From NCBI GenBank assembly GCA_011775825.1, contig JAABYK010000157.1:6963-12048 (forward strand): a stretch of 5,086 nucleotides of DNA. The letters are read 5' to 3'. Shown here in pieces: positions 4,940 through 5,086 of the stretch. The notes beneath the pieces are model-generated. The model was not told where the DNA came from and did not search any database. It saw nothing but the letters and a program-made list of their open reading frames with translations. The position numbers were made by a program, and so were the translations under genes. How positions within the stretch are numbered: the stretch's first letter is position 1; each line of letters begins with the position of its first letter. This DNA comes from Candidatus Zhuqueibacterota bacterium (lineage in GTDB: Bacteria > Zhuqueibacterota > Zhuqueibacteria > Oceanimicrobiales > Oceanimicrobiaceae).

Positions 4940-5086
4940 ATGGCAAAAAATAAGTGTATCAAATGGACTGGATTTTATTTGGCCATGACTGCGATGCTGT
5001 TCTTGATAAGCCCATTGGGAAGTGGGCTCGCACAAGAGAAGGTCAAGGTCGATCCGAAGATTCCCTCTTATAAAAAAGTCAGCGGG
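4940..5086 (+). CDS. pstS: Probable phosphate-binding protein PstS, 3' end cut by the window edge
   Basis: Only the first 49 residues are present. GGAGG at 4929-4933, 6 nt upstream, supports the ATG. Residues 1-31 form a Sec signal peptide (MAKNKCIKW, hydrophobic core, cleavage after GLA31). The mature start KVDPKIPSYKKVSG matches what I recall of PstS proteins in which such a lead precedes the phosphate-binding loop; that loop lies beyond the window. PstS captures phosphate in the periplasm for the PstCAB ABC transporter. The upstream Pho box and preceding phosphate porin make this the best reading, but the diagnostic domain is not visible and another periplasmic binding protein remains possible. 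Confidence 0.72.
   Translation, partial: MAKNKCIKWTGFYLAMTAMLFLISPLGSGLAQEKVKVDPKIPSYKKVSG

Overview
The window looks like chromosomal DNA from a Gram-negative bacterium of the FCB group, possibly a Calditrichota/KSB1-like lineage. The basis is a proline-rich TonB ending in a TonB_C domain, several Sec signal peptides, an outer-membrane porin and strong GGAGG ribosome binding sites. The taxonomic call is inference from protein style and was not tested by a search.

Layout. 1-576 is the 3' part of a tonB-family gene, followed by a 14-bp inverted repeat that may end its transcription. 802-1473 is a family I inorganic pyrophosphatase with an added signal peptide, so it probably works outside the cytoplasm. 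1474-1929 is a long non-coding stretch rich in palindromes and repeats. 1930-2340 is a decayed, AT-rich type II toxin-antitoxin pair of the RelE/ParE kind, closed by a clear terminator at 2424-2457. A two-gene unit follows: a small Cys-rich protein interrupted by one extra base in a G run (2667-2892), and an unrecognised secreted protein (2911-3480). The window ends with a phosphate-selective porin of the OprO/OprP family (3686-4786) and the start of a probable PstS phosphate-binding protein (4940 to the edge).

The unifying theme is phosphate scavenging. Three promoters, before the Cys-rich/secreted unit, the porin and pstS, carry Pho-box-like heptamers of the TTGTAAC/CTGTAAC type. Paired heptamers are spaced 11 bp apart, as in PhoB boxes. 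At two of the three, the last heptamer lies exactly 10 bp before a plausible -10 hexamer, the spacing I recall for E. coli phoA. I infer that a PhoB-like regulator controls all three. That would place the unknown secreted protein and the Cys-rich protein in the phosphate-starvation response with the porin and PstS. The exported pyrophosphatase fits the theme by releasing phosphate from external pyrophosphate, but I see no Pho box in front of it. Hairpins of 5-8 bp sit close to the predicted mRNA 5' ends of the porin and pstS genes.
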